From assembly GCA_025765615.1 (NCBI GenBank), contig JAIVFJ010000272.1, positions 1 through 64,000 on the forward strand: DNA of 64,000 nt, given 5' to 3'. The notes beneath the pieces were generated by a model that ran no database searches, was not told the DNA's origin, and saw only the letters and a list, made by a program, of their open reading frames with translations. Position numbers and translations under genes: made by a program. This document shows positions 1 to 10,800 of the stretch, piece by piece (the stretch's first letter is position 1; every line of letters starts with the position of its first letter). The stretch comes from Zopfochytrium polystomum (Eukaryota > Chytridiomycota > Chytridiomycetes > Chytridiales > Chytridiaceae).

Positions 1-835
1 TCCAGGTGTTGAAGTCTCCAATGATCAAAAGGGTGCTGCAGGCATGAGTATGCTAACTTGACTAACTTGGTCTTGAAATTCCTGCAGTGACTCCAGAGGT
101 GCGCTCAGCGCAAAATACGTCAATCCAACAATCTGCTCTGACATCTTAACAATGATCCATTCTCCCTTGGTGGACCTGTGCAAGGTCTGCACCACTAGGT
201 GGGCATCACTGTTCAGATCCCGGCTCCACCACAACTGCGACCCCCTTCTTTACCCTTGTTCCAACATTCCACCCAGGTTGATAAGGAGGGGGCACCCCCC
301 TTGCCTCAGCAATGACACCCTGAACTCCACATTCCAATATCTGAAAACAACATATAGTCTACTTAAATCTGAAAAAATTTCTTGAACTTGATCTGAATGT
401 CCAGCTAAGGGATCCATGGGCATTCAAAATCCAAATCTTGTTGAGTTCCATGGCGTTGACATCTACCTGCACAACACAGCAGTGGGTTCAGTCTCAGTTT
501 CCTTCCCCTTCCCCTTCGCACCAGAAGGTGCAGATGGGTACAGAGAGAGATCCTTCAACTTCCCCCTCAAGAGTGTCTCCAACTTCTTTGGCACAGATGC
601 ATATACAGACTTGGCACCATTTGGTGGTGGTCTGAAGAATGGATGGTTCAAGATCCCACAGAGATACGCCTGCACAGCTGCTTCCCGAGCTTCAGGGGAA
701 TCCTTCAACTTTGAGGGCATCCAGGGCTCACACTCAGTGTCCACAACCATCTCCGCATCAGCACAAGCCTTGATGAACCTCTCCTTATCTCTCTCGTACA
801 CCCAACATTCATCAGAGAAGCATATCGGCCAATGA
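1..835 (-). pseudogene. LINE ORF2 fragment, endonuclease (EEP) region
   Basis: Read on the minus strand, 835 to 1 gives broken pieces of a non-LTR retrotransposon ORF2. A piece with IWILNAHGS (about 460-410) looks like the first strand of an exonuclease-endonuclease-phosphatase domain. A later piece (234-25) continues into LLIIGDFNTW at the window edge, the GDFN motif of LINE endonucleases. The upstream piece (801-463) is a gag-like or linker segment and its assignment is weak. The pieces are in different frames and have stops, so the copy is dead. The element runs off the window at base 1. In the family this domain nicks target DNA for target-primed reverse transcription. Confidence 0.55.
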
Positions 836-1100
836 CTGAAATTTCTGGAACTCTGGGGAAGCCCTTCTCATTTTTTTTTTTTATTGTTCCAGCCCTGGAG
901 GGGCTGGCGGGAAGAGAAAGAGCCATCAACGGTGAACCGTAATGGACTACGTCCAGGTATCACCTCAGCAAACCCACCCCATGCGCTACAGACTTACAGG
1001 GTCGTCAGGCATCTCCACCGCACATAAAGCCACAATGATCAAAGGAGAAGGGGAAGACACAGAATCAAGAAAATAGAGAAGTGAGTCTGAAGGAGGTCAG
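836..1100. other. no recognisable gene
   Basis: No convincing coding frame. It contains a T-rich run (about 870-884) and lies between two minus-strand LINE pieces, so it may be decayed LINE or flanking sequence. Confidence 0.3.
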
Positions 1101-2110
1101 TGTAAGAGAGGGGAGCAGCTGTGAAAAGTCAGAGGGTTGGGATAAGTCAGATTAGGCAACAGCCCATGTCAAGATGGAGAAGGGCAACAGTGGGCTCAGC
1201 AGGAGATGGGTGATGAGTGGCTCTTGCTTGTTGGCATGAGGGAAGTTGTATTGTGTGGTGAAGCCAGATAATGCCTGCAACAAGTTTTATGCGGCTGAGA
1301 TAGTGGTCAATCCATCTGGAAGAAGCCTTGGTGCACAAAAGCCAAATGCCTGGGCAAGTGTCAGTGGAGTGCCAGCGAGGTTGAGAGGGTTGTGAAGAGC
1401 TGTTACGAGTTCTGTGGGATCATGGAGTGGGAGGGAGGGATGAGTTGACGATTGGAGAAGATGGTGGGTGAGAGGCCTGGGAATTTGGTGGAGGGAATCT
1501 GCGGGGCTTGGAGCGCTTGTCAGTGGGCTGATGGACTTTGACTTCTCCCAAGAGATAGTGTTGTTGCAACAGGGAATCCAAACAAGTCGATGGGCGTCAA
1601 GAAAGAGCTGATGGAAAGCAGTGACAAGGGTTTTAAGGACAGAGGCAGCAGGGTTATCACGAGAGAATAAGGAGTACTAAAAGGATTGAGGGATGAAGTC
1701 ACGAAGGTGGGAGGAAAAATTGATACAAGATTGATGATCAAAGAGAAATTCAGGGTGGGAGAGCCAGTAAATGGGATGGCTTTGGGGAGGAGAGCGACCA
1801 TGAGGTGCAGGTTGAACAGAGGAGGAAAGAGTTTCAGCAAAGGTGTTGCGAATCATGGCAATGGCGTCAGCAGCTGCAGGAGGGCATTGCCAGACATGCT
1901 CTGTGGTTTCCGGAGGGTAGACTTGAAGGTGTTGTTGGTGTAGAACTTTTTGGGTGGGCAAAGTGTTGCTGAGGATTTGAAGTCGATACTTGCGACGAGC
2001 AGAGCCAGGGAGGGTGCCAAAGAGGGAAGAGGGTTTAATTCCAGAGTGGAGAACAAGAAATGTGGCTTCCCAATGAACTAGGTCAGGGTTGTGGGTGATG
2101 TGGGCAAAGG
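1100..2110 (-). pseudogene. LINE ORF2 C-terminal region
   Basis: On the minus strand, from about 2100 downward, the sequence reads HITHNPDLVHWEATFLVLHS, then a lysine/arginine-rich stretch with RRKYRLQILSNTLPTQK, then PPETTEHVWQCP. The ETTEHVWxCP pattern is characteristic of the region after the reverse transcriptase in fungal LINE ORF2 proteins, where a short Cys/His motif occurs. The frame continues to about 1680 and then breaks repeatedly. Because both this piece and the endonuclease piece at 1-835 are on the minus strand but in the wrong order for one intact element, they are probably different copies or a rearranged one. Non-functional. Confidence 0.6.
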
Positions 2111-2129
2111 CTGAGATGTTCAGAAGTGC

Positions 2130-2690
2130 AAAATGGTGAGAACAGTCATGGATGTAACTTGCTCACTCCTTCAGCATGCTGGTTCACCTTGGTCTTGGTG
2201 GGGTTATGCTATTCGACATGCCGTGGACATCATCAACACACTGCCAGTTCTCAGTCGTGGTTTGCTTTCACCAGTTGAAATGCTACTTGGCTTTCCTCCC
2301 TGCATCAGCCACTTTAGGGTTTTTGGCGCTGGTTGCCTCTACCATGTGACAGCCAAGGAATGCAGCAGCACATATCAGTACAAGAAACTGGCAGTATGAG
2401 CACGACCAGCAATATACATTGGCAATATAAGCTGATCCATTGCCTGGCTCATTGACAAGTCGCGTTATCACACATCACCTCAACGATCTCACTATTGCCG
2501 AAGACAGCTTTCCCAAACTCAACAAATCAGATGCTGACAATGACGCGTCAGAACTTCAGCATCACCACACGCCCTCACTCTCGGCTGAAAAACTTCAGGA
2601 AACCAACACCAACATCAAGGCCCTCCTTCGTGAAGCAAACATACACATTGAACAGCTTACCTGAGTCAGAACCAACACCAGTGGCCCTCG
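2130..2690 (+). pseudogene. Ty1/copia integrase C-terminal fragment
   Basis: From 2133 the frame reads the end of a copia integrase: HAGSPWSWWGYAIRHAVDII, INTLPVLSRGLLSPVEMLLG, then FRVFGAGCLYHV and, past a TGA stop at about 2397, ARPAIYIG. These match the conserved order in Ty1/copia pol (WxxA...AxxxxNxxP, SPxE..., FRVFGC, GxFxG). A following piece (2440-2664) resembles the linker between integrase and reverse transcriptase (SRVITHH...EDSFPKL). In-frame stops make it a relic. The matching reverse transcriptase piece lies at 3.36-4.28 kb on the same strand. Confidence 0.7.
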
Positions 2691-3198
2691 TGGAATTGGT
2701 AAAACGTGTCACCCCTCAGGTAAGCACAGTGAAAGTGAATAAGATAACGATGTACAGCTCTGGTGTTAGAGGTGACAGCACTATGGGTTGAATTCTGTGC
2801 TACTGCAAGTAACGTCATCTCCAGTGGTCCTTATTGGGAGCACTATAGGCATGACTAAGGGAGACTGGCAATGTGAAGCAACTGAAGGCCCACGAGAACT
2901 GAAGCCCCAGCTTGTAGGCTAGTGTGGCCCAAACCTGTGTCAGAGGAGGTGGAGTCCTGAGCAGGGAGCCCCAACCAGGAGACAGTTATTCTCCTGATGT
3001 GCCCAGGTGTGACGCAGGGGGTAGCATTGAGGGCAAGCTGTGTATGGGAGAGTGGTCACCTCATTGGGTACTGGGGGGAGCCCAGACAGCATCATGCAGA
3101 AGGCTCACCTGTGCATTTTATCCTTGCTTACGTTTGTGTGTTGGATATCTGAGACTGTTATAAACTAATTCCTTCAAAGTCCCAACAAGATAAAACAA
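2691..3198 (+). other. copia-internal non-coding stretch, possible LTR remnant
   Basis: No coding domain recognised. It separates two copia pieces. A TG...CA-bounded segment (about 2763-3173) ends shortly before an ATG at 3199 that opens a Pro-rich reading frame, which would fit an LTR followed by a gag start. No second copy of this segment is visible, so the LTR idea is only a guess. Confidence 0.25.
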
Positions 3199-4280
3199 TG
3201 GCAGACACACCTACTAGGGATGCGATACAGGCTTCTCCACCTCCAGAACCACCTCCTCATCACCTGACAACTCAGCCAAGCGTACGTGTTCAGGGCAAAC
3301 CTACCTCACAAGCACAACATGTCCCAATCTCCAACTTGTGCAGAAGCCATGTTGGGTAAATGGTCCAAGGAGTGGACTGCAGCAGAGCAGACTTAGATTG
3401 ATGCCCTTTGCATTTTAGGAGCCTTTGAAGTTGTGGAACAGCCCACCAACATTAACGTCGTGCAGAACAAACTTCAACCAGATGGCAGCATTGAGCACTT
3501 CCGTGCACAGCTTGTGGCTAAGGGCTTCACTCAACATCATGGCATTGATTATTGGAATACTCACTCTCCTGTTGTCTGAATCAACAGTCTTTGTTGGCTC
3601 ATTGCCATGGCGGCTGCAAACAACTGGCACACTGCTAATGTTGACATCAGTAATGCATACCTAAACAGCATGCTTGATGTGCCCATTTATATGGAGCAGC
3701 CTGATGGCTACTGCAGTGATGGCAACTGCAGTGATGGCAAAGTCTGGCTACTGAGGAGAGCTGTGAATGGTATCAAGCAGCCTGGCCAGTGTTGGTACCA
3801 AGAACTGACTAGCCATCTTAAGTCAAACAGATATCAGCAAAGAACAGCAGACCCCTGTATCCTTTTCTGTCAAGTGGATGGAAAAGTCGTTTTCATTGCC
3901 ATCTATGTCTATGATTTGTTTCTTTGGGGATTCTGGGGAGTTTACTTCTGCCATCGCACTGCTAAAATCTTGTTACAAGCTCCACAAAATAGGAACAATC
4001 AAAACCATCCTCAATATGCAACTGGAACACCACGACAACGAAATCTTCTTGCACCAAAAAGCCTATATCAAGGAGTTACTTCAGCACCATGCCAACATTA
4101 TCAACAACTGCATTGCAGTAACTACCCTTCCCAGTAGTCTCAATCTTCAACCACATAGGACCAATGAAGCAGCCGCAGATCAGAGACTTTACCAGGCAGT
4201 CCTTGGTGGCATCAACTACCTTGCCCCAGCAGTTTCATACCTTGGTGCCTTCAGCAAGGATGATGTTAGGCGGAACTGAC
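3199..4280 (+). pseudogene. Ty1/copia reverse transcriptase relic
   Basis: The frame around 3361-3590 reads [39 protein letters not shown] and [14 protein letters not shown], the hallmark N-terminal part of copia reverse transcriptase (RVT_2). It continues after a stop in another frame from 3607 with NNWHTANVDISNAYLNSMLD, DVPIYMEQPDGY, KVWLLRRAVNGIKQPGQCWY and IAIYVYDLFL. The last is the catalytic YVDD motif position, here altered to YVYD. Further copia-like sequence follows in a third frame (3878-4279). Frameshifts, stops and the lost catalytic Asp mean it is inactive. In the family this enzyme copies element RNA into cDNA. Confidence 0.8.
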
Positions 4281-4888
4281 TGGTTAGCAGCAAGAGGCAC
4301 AAGATGGACCCAAACCGATTGTGACTGTCAGGGTTAGGAAAAAAGTGCCATTTGAGGTGCGGAAGTTGGATCCACCTACGTGCAAAAAAATTGTAATCTA
4401 AAAGACCTTGGATGTCACAGGATCTCAGTGTGTGCAGTGTGTGTTGAGTCAGGGAGAATGGTGGTGCTGTGTCAATATTGGCACGCAATTTCATCAATTT
4501 GACACGTCCTTTTTTCACAAAGCAAAACAACGAAATTAATTCGCACTGTATTTGCAGAAATGGTGGAGCTACAACATATTAAAGTTTCACGAGGATCTGT
4601 TCAGTTTTGGTTGAGCTCTCATAATCGTAAAGGTGAAAAATTCGGTTTTCCTGCTGATATCGGCACGTTGACTGTTCAAGGGTTGAGGAGCAATGGGGTG
4701 GGCTGCAGGCAGCCCCTTCCATGATGGCGTCACACTGCTGGTTCCATCAGGATTTTTCCAGAGAACTAATTGTGGATTCTTTGATATGAAATATTGCAGA
4801 ACCCAGAAAGCTTTTGGCTTTTCAAGACATTGATGGAAACAGGAGCAGAAAGAGATCAAATGAAGAATGAGAACACACTACTGGACGA
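4281..4888. other. intergenic, nothing recognised
   Basis: No domain-like reading frame on either strand. Base composition is neutral. It lies between the copia relic and a tRNA-like repeat and is probably decayed repeat sequence. Confidence 0.3.
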
Positions 4889-5045
4889 TAAATTAGCTCA
4901 GTGGGTTAAGGAAGCTGAGTACTGAGCAACAAGTCCCCAGTTTGATCCTTCATGATCCTTGCTTGACAAGGGGTTATCATCCCGCGTGGGATGATTACGC
5001 CTCGTCGAGGAAAAATTTGGTTTTTTTTTTTCTTTATTTTTCCTG
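4889..5045 (+). repeat. tRNA-derived SINE-like element
   Basis: At 4899 the sequence TTAGCTCAGTGGGTTAAG matches the RNA polymerase III A-box of tRNA genes. About 40 bases on, CCCCAGTTTGATCC resembles a degenerate B-box. A body follows with a perfect 8-bp inverted repeat (4976-4995, ATCATCCC-GCGT-GGGATGAT), and the unit ends in a T-rich tract (5021-5040) that would act as a Pol III terminator. It does not fold into a full cloverleaf, so it is called a SINE-like element and not a tRNA gene. A second tRNA-like promoter occurs near 63,660. Confidence 0.5.
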
Positions 5046-5623
5046 TGTGTATTTTAGAAGGTTGCCAGAACCAAGAAGCAAAACAAATGGATATTCCTGA
5101 AAAACACATACTCTTTGGCGTCCCTGTGCAGAATTGCAAATGCCTCGAAGTAACCCAGGCATTCGCAGTTAGTTCCCTCCCAAAATTCTGTTGTCATTTC
5201 TGATGAAATGAAACCAATAGGTCATGCCTTGTGGTGAAGAAACTAATCATGGGTTCATGATCAGGATACGCACTCATGGTATTCGGTTGTTTGATCAGCC
5301 GGTCTACTGTTGTCTTTGACGATACGAAAGACGAGACACAAGTTGCAGCCTCTCAGACATGACTCGCTGCAAGGGTCCAAACTTTTTCGAGGTCAGCTAT
5401 TAATTTTTGTTTAGCTGTCAAAACGCCCATGTAAGGCACCAAGCTTTCTATATACTGTATATGTATTTCGCTTTTTTTTTTTTTTCTTTTTTTTTTGTTT
5501 TCATTCCTGCTTTCCCATCCCACGTCCCCCAACCCCGCCTCGCTCGGCCCCGCCCCCGCCCCATGTCCCCGCCCATATGCGCTGATTCCACACCCGGCGA
5601 TGCGCACTTCGCTCGGCCCACGC
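5046..5623. other. intergenic, 3' flank of prefoldin gene
   Basis: No gene seen. It contains poly-T runs (5471-5497) and a CG-rich stretch (5520-5600) just beyond the stop codon of the minus-strand prefoldin gene. It probably holds that gene's 3' untranslated region. Confidence 0.4.
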
Positions 5624-6604
5624 CTATGACGGCCGGATCTTGATGTTGTACTTTTTCTGTTTTTGTGGGGGAAGGGGAGGAAGTAGAAGGGTTCGCGTTG
5701 TCAAGAAGCAGCACACCACAAACGCCGCCACATGCCAAGAAACGACACACACACACACACACACACACGCGCGCGTGCGCGTTGAGCGCGGGTGCTTTCT
5801 CTATTTACCTGGTACTCCTGAAAGTCCTCCTCCTTCTTCTTGTACGTGCTCACCAGCTGCTGGATAATCTTGTCGATCTGAGGTTTTGGTCGCGCGCACG
5901 GGGGAGCAGTGGGGAGTTGGGGTGCATCAGCCCCCCCCCAAAAAAAAAAAACCCCCCTCAGAACCCCACTCTCTTTCTCTCTCTCTCAGTCTCACGTTTG
6001 CCATGTTCGCCTCGAGTGACGGCAGCACGTCCGCGACGGTGCGCTCGACCAGCACGCCGCCGACGAGCCGGAAGCACTTGCGCGTGCCGGCGAGCGGCTT
6101 CATGGTGTCGACGACGAGCCTTTTGGTGAGTGTTTGATGTTGGTTGGTTTGGGTTTTTTTTAATTTTTTAATTTTTTTAATTTTTTTTTGAGGGTGTTGT
6201 GTTTGGTTGGGAATGCCGCGCAGTGTGCTTACTTGTGCTCGTCCTTTTCCATCTCCAGCTCGCCGAGCTTGGACGCGATCTGCGAGAGCTCGTTCTTCAT
6301 CGTGTTGAACTGGGGGGGTGGACGGAGGATTGGGGCGGGCGGGTGAGGGTCGGTTGGTGGGGGTCATGCATGACAAGTGGCATGGGTGGTGAGCGCAGCT
6401 CCGATTGGTGAGAGATCGGGTGCGCGTTCGAACGATGCAACCAAGCTGGTTGACCAGGCTGTGACAGTGCTAGACTGACTGACTGAATGACAAGACACTA
6501 ACCCCCGCGACGATCTCCTGGTCCGACGGCCGCGCCGCCGATGACGACGAGGACGACGACGATGAAGCAGATCCAGACGGCTTGGCTGCTGCTGCCTTGG
6601 ACAT
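5624..6604 (-). CDS. PFD2: prefoldin subunit 2 (beta-type prefoldin)
   Basis: Five exons on the minus strand join in frame: 6604-6503, 6309-6233, 6119-5996, 5877-5809 and 5656-5624, giving 134 residues. After a Ser/Ala-rich N-terminus (about residues 1-25) come helix 1 (FNTMKNELSQIASKLGELEM), the beta-hairpin block CFRLVGGVLVERTVADVLP and helix 2 (IDKIIQQLVSTYKKKEEDF), ending EYQKKYNIKIRPS. RMVGGVLVERTV-type hairpins are diagnostic of prefoldin subunit 2. The protein is a cytosolic co-chaperone subunit of the hexamer that hands unfolded actin and tubulin to CCT. All introns are GT-AG; the exon 2/3 junction splits a lysine codon. Several introns hold long homopolymers. Length is normal for the family. 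Confidence 0.93.
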
Positions 6605-7336
6605 GGCTCTTTTTTTTTTTTTTTTTTTTTTTTGTTCGTTTTTCTTGGTTGCAGTTGATCCACTTTCTTGTTTCTCGCATTCACACACACACAACACACA
6701 CAGACAGAAAAGTAAAGAACCAAATAAGAACAAGAAGGCGAAAGAGGGTAAGGGACGGCTGGCTTGGTTGCTTGCTTGGTTTCTTGCTTGCGTGAGGGAG
6801 GGAAGGAGTGGGGGGAGCGGAAAAGCGGATTCAACTTGCGACGGTGCGCGAACGCGAGGCCCAACGACCGCAAAACAACGGCGCTGACGGGGAGGAAGGC
6901 TCTTGAGGTGGGTTTGGTTCGCTCGCGGTTGAAGCCTGCCACAAAAGCACACGCAACGAAACGACGGGGTGGGTTGGGTGGAAAAGCGGACGGAAAACGG
7001 TTAGACAGAAACACCGGATCAGGTGAATTGGGGTATGTGCACAGTGGACGCCCCCATTCCAAAGCGAAAAAAAAAACAAAAGGAAACAAAAGAAAAAAGG
7101 AGTGGTGATGCGGCGAGTGAACACACTCGGGGCGCCCCCTCGCACAACTCCCCCCCGCGCCCACACACACACACACGGGGAACCACACCGTACCACCCGG
7201 TTTCGCGCTAGAAGAGTCCCCTGCGAAAGGAAAGATTGATGCGAGGGAAGGGGCGAGGGGAGGGGTGAAAGAGAAAAGAGGAACGGGAACGGAGAGGGAA
7301 GGAGATTGGGCTGGGGCTGGGGTGGGCCTCATTATG
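6605..7336. other. intergenic between two minus-strand genes
   Basis: Contains the presumed promoter of the prefoldin gene and 3' region of the RS-rich gene. A long T run (6611-6633) sits directly upstream of the prefoldin ATG on its coding strand as poly-A. Short CA repeats occur at 6680-6700 and 7163-7176. Long open frames here on both strands are compositional. Confidence 0.4.
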
Positions 7337-8711
7337 CTATCGCCTGCCGTAGCCGCCTCCCCCTCCTCCTCGGAACCCAGAGTCGGACCGCCGCGGGGAC
7401 CGCGAGCGGGATCGCGAACGAGAGCGGTCGCGGCGCCGGTAAGGCGGAGGCGACCGCGACCGCGTTCGCGACCTCGACCGCGACCTGGACCGTGATCGAC
7501 GCACCGAGCCGCGAGACCGCCGGTCGTCGCTTCGCCGCCCTTCGGATTCGCCGCCGCCCCCGCCGCCTCGTCCGTAATCGTGCCCCCCCGTACGACGGTC
7601 GCGGTCTCCGCCGTCACGCGTGCCGCCGCCGCCGCGCGACCTGCCGTCATCGTCATCGCGGGACCTGCGCCGCTCTCGGTCCCGATCCCGATCCCGATCC
7701 GGCTCTCTGCTGCGATCTCGGTCCCGGTCGCGATCCGACTCGCGCTCCCGCTCCCGCCCGCCGGCGCTTCTCGCAGCGCCGCGCCGCGTCGCCGTGCTGT
7801 CGCTGGCAAGGCTCTTGGCCTCGTCGCCCAGCACGTCGGCCCACGCCTCCAGCTTGCCGTCGTCGCTCCCGTCGTCGTCGTCGTCGTCATCGTCGCCGCC
7901 GTCGCCGCCACCGCCGTCTCTATCGGCTCCCTTGTTGCCCCCATACCGCCGGTCGTCGTCGTCGTCACCCCGCCGCCTACCGCCTCGTCCGCCCGAGTCT
8001 GACGGTCGCTGCCCCCGCTGTCCGCCGCCGCCCGTCGACTTTTTCTTCTTTTTGCGGCCAAAGTCGTCGTACTCGTCGTCCGAAGCGAAGCGCGACTCGC
8101 GGTATTCTATCACGTCGTCTGGTGCGTGGGAAAATGTGCAGTGGTCAGAGCAAAAACGCGTGTCACACGGATCCCAAACAAAACGAGTCTTAAAAACCTC
8201 GGTCCTTGAATCCGCCGCCGTAGCCTTCCCTGTTCGAGTCGACGGTCCCAGGTTTTGGCGCGTTGCACTGTTTGTCGTGTTTGGGGGGGGGGGCAGCGTT
8301 TAGCGGCAGCATCGACGATGAAGTTCTTAAAAAAAAACCGATTTCGGGATCCTCACCTGGTTGCAGACGGGCCGACGCGACCAATTCACGTTAAAGCACA
8401 TGGGGCACGTCCAGTCCTGCGCGGGTTGAACCGACGGAGTCGATTGGATGGGGACGATGGAGAAGCAACGGCAAGGGTTATTACTATTCTCGCGTTGATG
8501 ATGTAGCGCTGCTGCGATACCCTTCTCTTTTCATCATCATCATCATCATCATCGGCTTCATCTTCTTCTTCTTGTCCTTTTCCTCATTTTTTTCTTTCTT
8601 CTTCATGCGTAAGGATTCGGTCTCTCAAGGTACCTTGTCGGAGAAGAGAGGCATGCCTCTCCCGCCGCCGCCGCCGCTGCCGCCGCCGCCGCCTCCCGAC
8701 CGCCGCGACAT
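7337..8711 (-). CDS. RanBP2-type zinc finger, RS/RD-rich RNA-binding protein (ZRANB2-like)
   Basis: Four exons join in frame: 8711-8634, 8416-8357, 8267-8198 and 8118-7337 (329 residues). A Gly-rich start is followed by DWTCPMCFNVNWSRRPVCNQ and CNAPKP, a C-x2-C-x10-C-x2-C RanBP2 zinc finger (Cys30, 33, 44, 47) with the family's Trp two residues before the first Cys. The finger is split by an intron right before its last Cys. The C-terminal two thirds is acidic (poly-Asp), then RD/RE dipeptides, RS dipeptides (SVRRSRSRSRSRSRTRSRS) and a Gly-rich tail. Such proteins bind single-stranded RNA through the finger and take part in splicing in the nucleus. Orthology to ZRANB2 itself is not certain; that protein has two fingers. 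Confidence 0.85.
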
Positions 8712-8988
8712 GTGAGTGGGAGTGGGAAGGGTGGTTGGGAGGAAGGGGGAAGGTGGTGAGAGCGGAGTGGGTGGTGGTGGTGGGTTGTTTGGATCGATCG
8801 ATGTGTTGCAAAACTGGAGCAAGTCAGCAGCAGAATGAAAGGGATTCCTTGTTCTGTTCACAACACACACACACTCTCTCTCTCTCTCGCTCTCTGTCTC
8901 TGTCCCTCTCCTGCCTCACAGCGACCACACAAACTCACCACCAAAAAAAAAAAAAAAAAAAAAGAAAAAAGAAAAGAAAGAAAGAAAA
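8712..8988. promoter_or_regulatory. head-to-head promoter region
   Basis: The 277 bases separate the start codons of the RS-rich gene (minus) and the rhomboid gene (plus), so both promoters must lie here or in the first exons. It includes a CA/CT microsatellite (8863-8895) and an A-rich run (8942-8985) directly upstream of the rhomboid ATG. No clear TATA box is seen. Confidence 0.5.
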
Positions 8989-10800
8989 ATGCTGCGCTTG
9001 CCACCCTGTCGTCGTTTCCCGATCGCTTCTCGTTCTCTTGGCCGCCACCATGCTACGCTACTGCCGCTACCACTGCCGCTCGCACTGCCGCTACCACCAC
9101 GACAGCTTCTACCACCACCACCACCACCATCCGCACGACCATTCTCCTCCTCCTCCTCCTCCTCCTCCACCCGGTCCTTCTTCTCCTCGCCTTCAAAGTC
9201 ATCACACCAGCAACAGCAACATCAGCAACATCACCTATCAACAAGCGGCTTCTCTCTCTCGCTCCTCCGCGCGACGACTTTTCCGATCACGGCCACCGCC
9301 CCATTAACTCGCCGCCCGCGCGAGACCCTCGTCCTCCTCGCGTGCACCAGGTCCACCTCCACCACCACCACCATTACCACAACAACAACAACAAACATCG
9401 GTGGAGCCGCCGGCGCCCTGCCGCCCTTCCTTCCTCTTCTCGAAAGAGTCCCGAAAGCTGCTGCTGCTCCCCTTACCGCCTTCCCCACCTTCCTCGCAAT
9501 CGGCCCCTCGTCCTACCTAGGCGACGGCCTCCGTCTCCTCGCTTCCCGCCTCTCTGCCCTCCGCTCCTCCTCGTCCTCCTCGCCCATCCGGCGCGCCGCA
9601 GGCTCGACCACCGGCTGGGGTGGCGGCGGCAAGTGGTCCGGAGGGAACCGGTACCGCCGAAGCGGGTCGTGGTGGCGATGGCAGCCCGACGAGCAGCAGG
9701 TTGTGTTTGGGATCATCGGATTGAATGCCGCGGGTGAGTCGTTTTGGGGAAGGTCTTCCGGGTTGAATGGCACGTTAAAAGCTTTGCACACGCACAATCA
9801 TTCTGTACTGTACGCCGTTGCAATCAAACAAAGTCTTTCTTGCCTGGCGGATGGCGTTCATGGCCTACGAGCAGGGCGACCCGCGGAACCTTCGGTTCAT
9901 GGAGCAAAACTTTTACTCTAGGTGAGAGCTCGTGGGCACATCGCGCACTCAGCAACAAAGCAACTGACCACTGTGTTCTCGATCACTCATTCTCTTACGC
10001 AACACGACCTGTAACCCCCAGCTGGGACGCACTGTTGCAAGGCCGTTGGTGGACGCTGGTGACCTGCGCCTTTTCGCACAACCAGTTTATCCACTTTGGC
10101 ATAGTAAGTTTAATGCTTTCTTGTTGCTCGCGGAAGCTTGTGAAGGAATATTCACTCTATCCCTCCCGCTTTCTTCAACATCGTGACGTCTGCAAAAACA
10201 AGAACATGTTTGTCCTGCACTCGTTCGGCCGCGCGGTGGGTCCTTTTAGCCTTTGCTTTCCGAGTGAGCACGCTGACCCGTCACTAATGAACACAAACTT
10301 CCAGGCGATCGACCTTCTCGGCATCCCCAGGTTCATCACGTTTTACCTCGGTGCAGGTACGTAAACGCCCGACCTGCAAACATTTCCCCCGCTCTTTCAC
10401 CAAATCAACCAACACCTCCCTTCCAGCAATCGCGTCGTCCCTGGCCCACGTCCTCTACACGCGCTTCCTCCAGCCGGCCCTCTCCGGCTCCCGCGTCTCC
10501 CCCTTCCACTCGTACTCGTACTCCCACTCGCACGGCGCCAGCGGCTGCATCCTCGCCTCCACCCTGCTCTTCGCCCTCGCCCACCCGCGCGCCAGGGTTG
10601 CCCTCTTCTTTGTCATTGAAGTCCCGGCCATCGCCGCCGTCGCCGCACTCGTCGCCTACGATGCTTACTCGGCGTTCAAGGGCGGCGCGGGCGCGCTAGG
10701 GGTGGACCACGCGGGGCATTTGGGCGGCGCCGTGTTTGGCGCGTTGTATTGGCTGCTGAGAATTAGGAGGGGCGGGCGTGGCGGCGGAAGGAGGTGGTGA
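8989..10800 (+). CDS. PCP1: mitochondrial rhomboid protease (PARL/Pcp1 type)
   Basis: Six exons join in frame: 8989-9733, 9834-9921, 10022-10103, 10203-10235, 10305-10356 and 10427-10800 (457 residues). The first 200 residues are Arg/Ser/Leu/Pro-rich with few acidic residues, as expected for a mitochondrial presequence, though unusually long. The membrane domain follows: MEQNFYSSWDALLQGRWWTL, VTCAFSHNQFIHFGI, then HGASGCIL with the GxSG catalytic serine (Ser372), a hydrophobic helix (VALFFVIEVPAIAAVAALVA) and DHAGHLGGAVFGALYWL with the catalytic histidine (His431). PARL/Pcp1 enzymes cleave inner-membrane substrates such as OPA1/Mgm1-type dynamins and PINK1-type precursors. The short 33-nt fourth exon (NMFVLHSFGRA) carries the conserved helix end. 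Confidence 0.92.

Noticed and set aside
4889..4965. Functional tRNA gene
   Set aside because: A-box is good but the anticodon and T arms do not pair and the B-box is degenerate.
6364..8061. Long minus-strand open frame (565 codons)
   Set aside because: It is the wrong frame of the RS-rich and prefoldin genes and runs through their introns; it is kept open only by GC-rich composition.
7306..8303. Arg/Pro/Ser-rich plus-strand frames opposite the RS-rich exon
   Set aside because: They are the antisense of RS/RD codons and carry no domain.
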